NCBI GenBank assembly: GCA_016199015.1
Contig: JACQHN010000288.1
Coordinates: 1 to 10,402, forward strand
Length of the DNA: 10,402 nucleotides
Source: Nitrospira defluvii
GTDB lineage: Bacteria > Nitrospirota > Nitrospiria > Nitrospirales > Nitrospiraceae
Reading direction: 5' to 3'
A program made the position numbers and the translations under genes. Below the pieces are notes generated by a model. The model did no database searches. It was not told the origin of the DNA and was given only the letters and a program-made list of their open reading frames with translations. Shown here in pieces: positions 6,078 to 10,402 of this stretch (within the stretch, counting starts at the first letter, position 1; every line of letters starts with the position of its first letter).

Positions 6078-7826
6078 ATGGAAAAACGCGTCATCGTCTT
6101 CCTGATCGTGTCATTGGCCGTGATTATCGGCTATGACTTTTTGCTCAAGGGCATGGGGTTGGTGCCGCCTCCGGAACCAACACAGGAGATCTCCACTGCA
6201 GACCGCGCTGTCCCCGCCGGCAAGGCTACAGAACCTCAGGAGGGGGCCGCGAAGTCTGCAAGCCTCTCTGGCGTCTCCTCTGCGGGAACACCCGCTTCTG
6301 CGGTCGCTACTCAGGGGGAGGCCGGATCGGCCAACGAGGAACAGACGGTCGAGATCAATACGGAGCTGTTTCGTGCCAAGTTCAGCAATCGCGGCGCGGT
6401 GCTCAAATCCTGGGAGCTGAAGCGATACACCACCGCCGGCGAGCAGGGCGCTCAGCCTGTGCAGCTGGTCTACAGCGGTGGAAGGTTCAAAGGTCCCCTA
6501 AGCCTGACTACTAGCGATCAGGCGATCACCAACGATCTTGGAACTGCCCTCTATCATGTTACCCAGGACGTGTCACATCTCGATAACGCGCACCCTGTCG
6601 GCCATGTCACTTTTCGTTACCATGATGCCCAGAAGAATGTTGATGTTGAAAAGGAATTCACATTTCACCACGGGAGTTACGTGGTGGACATTGCCATCCG
6701 AACTCAAGGACTGACTGCGCCGGTCGATGTGACTCTCGGCACCAATTTTGGCATTGTAGAATGGGGTGAAGGGTTCATTGGACTCATGGGATCAGCCTCG
6801 CTGGTCGATGACAAGGTCCTGAAGGAAACGCCTGATGGTGAGGCAGAGCGCAAGGGCGATGTGAAGTGGTCGGCTATCCAGGATAAGTATTTTCTCAGCG
6901 TGCTCATGCCGCAGAAGGCCTCCGCAGCCCTGGCCAAGAAGGAAGGAGACAAGTTGGTATCGGCCGGCGTCCGCTTCGCCACACCGGCGAACGGGTCGAC
7001 TATGGCGATGCAGCTCTATGCCGGGCCCAAGGAATACGACACGCTTAAATTGTTGAATGTCGGTTTGGAAGATACGATCGACTTCGGTTGGTTTGTGTTC
7101 GGGAGCTGGGGGTTGGTCAAGGCTGTCGCCAAACCGATTTTCTATGTGTTGCGCTTTCTCTACGAGTTTACGCACAACTACGGGATTACGATCATTCTCT
7201 TGACCATGTCGATCAAGTTGATGTTCGTCCCGCTCCAGTACAAAAGTTACAAGTCCATGAAGCAGATGCAGGTCATCCAGCCGAAAGTCTTGGCTTTGCA
7301 GACGAAGCTCAAGGATGACCGTGAGCGGCTGAACAAAGAACTGATCAAGCTGTACAAGGACCATAAGGTGAATCCGGTCGGTGGGTGTCTGCCGATGGTG
7401 CTTCAGATGCCGGTCTTTGTCGCGCTGTTCAATATTCTGTACATGACGATCGATCTCCGGCAAGCGCCGTTCATGCTCTGGATCAAGGACCTGTCCGTGC
7501 AAGACCCCTATTACGTCCTCCCGATCATTATGGGCGCCACGATGGTCATTCAGCAGAAGATTACCCCGACGACCATGGACCCGACGCAAGCGAAGATCAT
7601 GTTGTTCCTGCCCGTATTCATGACCTTCCTGTTCGTGAACTTTCCCGCCGGATTGGTTCTCTATTGGTTGACCAACAATGTGCTCACGATCACGCAGCAG
7701 GTGGTGACCGAGCGTCTCTTTGCGAAGAAGTGGCAAGTTGCTGCGGCGCAAGGTGATGTCACGCTCATCGAGGAACCGAAAGAGCAGAAGAGTAACGGCA
7801 AGCGGCGAAACAGTCCGGCCGAGTAA
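6078..7826 (+). CDS. yidC: Membrane protein insertase YidC (Oxa1 family)
   Basis: Inserts and folds inner-membrane proteins, alone or with SecYEG. The 582-residue protein has Gram-negative architecture: an N-terminal membrane anchor (MEKRVIVFLIVSLAVIIGY), a low-complexity Ala/Ser/Thr/Glu linker (about 35-90), a periplasmic P1 beta domain (about 90-335) and the conserved 60KD_IMP insertase core (about 345-550). The core shows YGITIILLTMSIKLMFVPL (368-386, Lys380 at the position of the groove Arg/Lys), the cytoplasmic coiled hairpin QPKVLALQTKLKDDRERLNK (401-420), NPVGGCLPMVLQMPVF (432-447) and FPAGLVLYWLTNN (522-534). A basic tail ends the protein. The frame opens at 6015 inside yidD, but the ATG at 6078 gives the standard N-terminus; its ribosome-binding site is weak (AGG). 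mnmE follows 21 nt later with no jag gene between. Confidence 0.96.
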   Translation: MEKRVIVFLIVSLAVIIGYDFLLKGMGLVPPPEPTQEISTADRAVPAGKATEPQEGAAKSASLSGVSSAGTPASAVATQGEAGSANEEQTVEINTELFRAKFSNRGAVLKSWELKRYTTAGEQGAQPVQLVYSGGRFKGPLSLTTSDQAITNDLGTALYHVTQDVSHLDNAHPVGHVTFRYHDAQKNVDVEKEFTFHHGSYVVDIAIRTQGLTAPVDVTLGTNFGIVEWGEGFIGLMGSASLVDDKVLKETPDGEAERKGDVKWSAIQDKYFLSVLMPQKASAALAKKEGDKLVSAGVRFATPANGSTMAMQLYAGPKEYDTLKLLNVGLEDTIDFGWFVFGSWGLVKAVAKPIFYVLRFLYEFTHNYGITIILLTMSIKLMFVPLQYKSYKSMKQMQVIQPKVLALQTKLKDDRERLNKELIKLYKDHKVNPVGGCLPMVLQMPVFVALFNILYMTIDLRQAPFMLWIKDLSVQDPYYVLPIIMGATMVIQQKITPTTMDPTQAKIMLFLPVFMTFLFVNFPAGLVLYWLTNNVLTITQQVVTERLFAKKWQVAAAQGDVTLIEEPKEQKSNGKRRNSPAE

Positions 7827-7847
7827 TACCACACCACTGGGTGCGTC

Positions 7848-9278
7848 ATGCATGGCGCGCTGGACGATACGATCTGTGCCATTGCAACTCCTCCCGGCGA
7901 AGGGGGGATCGGGGTGGTTCGCATCAGCGGGCTCCGTGCCCTCAACTTCGCGTCTCACGTCGTTCGTCTCCGATCAGGCAAATCCCTTCAGAATCTTCGA
8001 CCCCGTACGATGGCGCTGGCGGATGTCTGCTCGCAGGGCATGATTCTGCATGTCCCGCTTGAGCCTGAGGCGCGTACACAGCCATCCATCGATGAGGCGC
8101 TCGTGGTCGTGATGAGAAGGCCGCATTCTTTTACGGGGGAGGATGTCGTCGAGGTGCAGTGCCACGGCGGTCCGGTCATACTCGATCAGCTGTGCCGGGC
8201 CTTGATGTCCGCGGGTGCCAGGCTGGCCGAGCCGGGTGAATTCACCAAACGAGCGTTTCTCAATGGCCGGTTGGATCTCGCACAGGCCGAAGCGGTACTC
8301 GATACCATTCGCGCGAAGACCGCACGCAGCCTCACGATTGCCCAATCGCAGCGGCGGGGCGAATTATCACAGGAGGTGGAGGCGACGCGCTCGGCATTGG
8401 TCGTGGCTCTTGCGCATATCGAAGCCGCGCTGGACTTTGCGGAAGAAGACATCACGTTTGTGCGACAGGACGAACTGATGCGAGTGCTTGAGGAGACCGC
8501 AGCCAGACTGCGACGATTGGTCCAGTCCGGCGGGGAGGGCCGAATTTGGAGAGAAGGGGCCGCCGTGGCGATCCTCGGCCGTCCGAATGTCGGCAAGTCC
8601 AGCTTGATGAACGCCTTGCTGAGAAGTGACCGTGCCATCGTCACGCCTATCCCGGGCACGACACGAGACATGCTGGAAGAGGTCGTCAGTATCGACGGCA
8701 TTCCGGTGCGATTGTTCGATACGGCCGGCATCCGGCCAACCGACGATCCGGTGGAGGCCGAGGGGATGCGCCGCAGCCAGCTTGCCTGGGAGGAAGCGGA
8801 TCTCGCCCTCATTCTGTTGGACGGGTCGCAGCCGTTGTCGGACAGCGATCGAGTCTTGCTGGCTCGTCAAGAGGCAGCGCAAGCCTTGCTGGTCATCAAT
8901 AAGTGCGATCTGCCCAGTAGACTTGTGAGGGAAGAGCTTGAGCATGCCTGCCCGATCAGTGCGGGCGTCATCGACATTTCAGCGAAAATGCAGATTGGGC
9001 TGGATGGTTTGCGGGACGCGATTCGCAGTCGACTGACGCCGGACAGGTTGGAGTCGCGGGAAGGTGTCCTCGTGACAAATCTCCGCCACGCGGCAGCGCT
9101 TGAACGTGCGTTGCAGGGTGTCGAGCAGGCCAGGCGCTCGGTCGAGGCCGGGCGCGCGGGAGAATTGGTTGCCATGGATCTTCGGATTGCTGCGGATGCC
9201 CTAGGAGAAATCACGGGCGCCATCACCACCGATGAAATTCTGGAGCGGATCTTCGCTGAATTTTGCATTGGGAAATGA
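7848..9278 (+). CDS. mnmE: tRNA modification GTPase MnmE
   Basis: With MnmG it installs the (carboxymethyl)aminomethyl group at C5 of wobble uridine 34 in certain tRNAs, using a folate one-carbon donor. The 476 residues show the full layout: an N-terminal folate-binding domain ([22 protein letters not shown], 7-28 in two parts; CHGG 105-108; [17 protein letters not shown], 128-144), a helical domain, and an inserted G domain with G1 GRPNVGKS (244-251), G2 IPGTTRD (268-274), G3 DTAG (291-294) and G4 NKCD (351-354). The C-terminus ends CIGK with the catalytic Cys at 473. The ATG at 7848 has only a weak GGGTG upstream; an overlapping ATG at 7852 is out of frame. mnmG begins 13 nt after the stop. 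Confidence 0.97.
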   Translation: MHGALDDTICAIATPPGEGGIGVVRISGLRALNFASHVVRLRSGKSLQNLRPRTMALADVCSQGMILHVPLEPEARTQPSIDEALVVVMRRPHSFTGEDVVEVQCHGGPVILDQLCRALMSAGARLAEPGEFTKRAFLNGRLDLAQAEAVLDTIRAKTARSLTIAQSQRRGELSQEVEATRSALVVALAHIEAALDFAEEDITFVRQDELMRVLEETAARLRRLVQSGGEGRIWREGAAVAILGRPNVGKSSLMNALLRSDRAIVTPIPGTTRDMLEEVVSIDGIPVRLFDTAGIRPTDDPVEAEGMRRSQLAWEEADLALILLDGSQPLSDSDRVLLARQEAAQALLVINKCDLPSRLVREELEHACPISAGVIDISAKMQIGLDGLRDAIRSRLTPDRLESREGVLVTNLRHAAALERALQGVEQARRSVEAGRAGELVAMDLRIAADALGEITGAITTDEILERIFAEFCIGK

Positions 9279-9291
9279 AAGGACTCTGGCC

Positions 9292-10402
9292 GTGAGCGAA
9301 CAATGTGACGTGCTTGTCGTCGGTGGCGGGCATGCGGGGTGCGAAGCGGCTTTGGCTGCGGCTCGCATGGGGGCACGCACGCTATTGCTCACCATGGATC
9401 CGGACCGCATTGCCCAGATGTCTTGCAATCCCGCCATCGGCGGCATCGCAAAGGGGCACTTAGTAAAAGAAATCGACGCACTGGGCGGGGAAATGGGCCG
9501 GAATACGGACCAGGCGGGGATTCAATTTCGCATGATCAATACCAGCAAAGGGCCGGCGGTTCGCGCCTTACGCGCGCAGTGCGACAAGAAGATCTATCGC
9601 GAAGTCATGCAACGGACGCTTCGCGCACAGCCCGCGCTAGAAATTCTGTGTGGCACCGTCGACCGTATTCTGACCCAGGCCGGAGCCGTGACCGGCGTCG
9701 TGACCGGTGCGGGGCGACAGATCCAGGCGAAGGCCGTCGTGCTTACCTCGGGAACATTTCTGAAGGGACTGATTCATATCGGCCTCAACCATTTTCCGGC
9801 CGGACGTGCAGGAGAAGCCTCGGCAGAGCATCTGTCGGATTGCATGCGCGATTTTGGTTTTGAGGTAGGGCGGCTCAAGACGGGGACGCCACCCAGGCTC
9901 GATCGAAATTCGATCGATTTTTCCGTCATGATTCCGCAGCCTGGTGATGACCCACCGCCCCCATTTTCATACCGAACCCAACGTATTCCCTTGTCGCAGG
10001 TGCCCTGCCATTTGACCTATACGAATTCACAAACACATGAAATTATTGCGAAAAACATTGATAGATCGCCGTTGTTCAGTGGAATCATTGATTCCGTTGG
10101 TCCACGCTATTGTCCGTCGATCGAAGACAAAGTCGTCAGATTTGCCGACAAAGATCGTCACCAGATTTTTATCGAGCCTGAAGGGTTAGATACGAATGAA
10201 TTTTACCCGAATGGGATCTCAACCAGTTTGCCGGTCGATGTGCAGGCCGCCATTCTGAAGACCATTCCCGGTCTCGAGCAGGCCACGATATTGAAGCCCG
10301 GCTATGCGGTTGAATATGATTTTTTCCCTCCACGCCAGTTGCGCAATACCCTGGAAACAAAGTTAGTCGAGGGGCTCTATCATGCCGGTCAGATCAATGG
10401 GA
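9292..10402 (+). CDS. mnmG: tRNA uridine-5-carboxymethylaminomethyl modification enzyme MnmG, 3' end outside window
   Basis: The FAD- and NADH-using partner of MnmE in wobble-uridine modification. About 370 of the usual 620 or so residues are visible. They include the dinucleotide-binding loop [10 protein letters not shown] (11-20), [19 protein letters not shown] (44-62) with conserved Cys45, [11 protein letters not shown], and the family signature [11 protein letters not shown] with Cys274, so both redox-relevant cysteines are kept. The start is GTG at 9292, with AAAGGA (9278-9283) 8 nt upstream; the ATG at 9275 is out of frame and closes at once. The frame is open to the end of the window. 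Base composition drops within the gene: about 65% G+C at 9301-9420 but about 42% at 10021-10200 (hand counts), although the protein motifs remain intact. Confidence 0.97.
   Translation, partial: MSEQCDVLVVGGGHAGCEAALAAARMGARTLLLTMDPDRIAQMSCNPAIGGIAKGHLVKEIDALGGEMGRNTDQAGIQFRMINTSKGPAVRALRAQCDKKIYREVMQRTLRAQPALEILCGTVDRILTQAGAVTGVVTGAGRQIQAKAVVLTSGTFLKGLIHIGLNHFPAGRAGEASAEHLSDCMRDFGFEVGRLKTGTPPRLDRNSIDFSVMIPQPGDDPPPPFSYRTQRIPLSQVPCHLTYTNSQTHEIIAKNIDRSPLFSGIIDSVGPRYCPSIEDKVVRFADKDRHQIFIEPEGLDTNEFYPNGISTSLPVDVQAAILKTIPGLEQATILKPGYAVEYDFFPPRQLRNTLETKLVEGLYHAGQING

Noticed and set aside
6792..7958. 388-residue minus-strand open frame opposite yidC
   Set aside because: It is an antisense shadow of yidC and the mnmE start, rich in His/Arg/Asp/Gln as expected from reverse-frame reading, with no recognisable domain.

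Overview
The window comes from a GC-rich chromosome of a Gram-negative bacterium. YidC carries the large periplasmic P1 domain found in Gram-negative versions, and a lipobox protein of the cell-envelope type is also present. The gene content would suit Nitrospirota or a related phylum, but that placement is a guess from protein style and not something the window proves. I found no mobile element, CRISPR array, tRNA or rRNA.

Left part, minus strand (1-4617): four genes read leftward. The first transcribed is a lipoprotein with a C-terminal YkuD (L,D-transpeptidase-like) domain (3466-4617). After a 194-nt gap comes a tightly packed sugar-phosphate operon: pgi (1568-3271), pgl (793-1566) and glk (1-785, cut by the window edge). 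The junctions are 1 nt and 7 nt. Glucokinase makes glucose-6-phosphate, phosphoglucose isomerase connects it to fructose-6-phosphate, and 6-phosphogluconolactonase serves the oxidative pentose phosphate branch. Together they form an entry and branch-point module for glucose or stored glucan.

Middle (4618-5117): a 500-nt divergent spacer with no convincing gene. It holds short hairpins, a possible extended -10 element, and at its right end a perfect consensus sigma-70 promoter (TTGACA, 17 bp, TATAAT).

Right part, plus strand (5118-10402): the classic rpmH-rnpA-yidD-yidC-mnmE-mnmG cluster, often found near the replication origin. It supplies ribosomal protein L34, the RNase P protein, two membrane-insertion factors, and the two subunits of the tRNA wobble-uridine modification enzyme (mnmG is cut by the right edge). 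rpmH and rnpA are separated by an unusually long 201-nt spacer with a nested stem-loop. No jag/khpB gene lies between yidC and mnmE, and no dnaA or convincing DnaA-box cluster is visible.

The window is mostly ordinary core genome. The best candidates for a second look are the YkuD domain, where the catalytic Cys position reads Ser, a 33-residue acidic insertion in glucokinase, a basic tail on PGI, and the structured rpmH-rnpA spacer. I found no convincing evidence of a wholly new multi-gene system.
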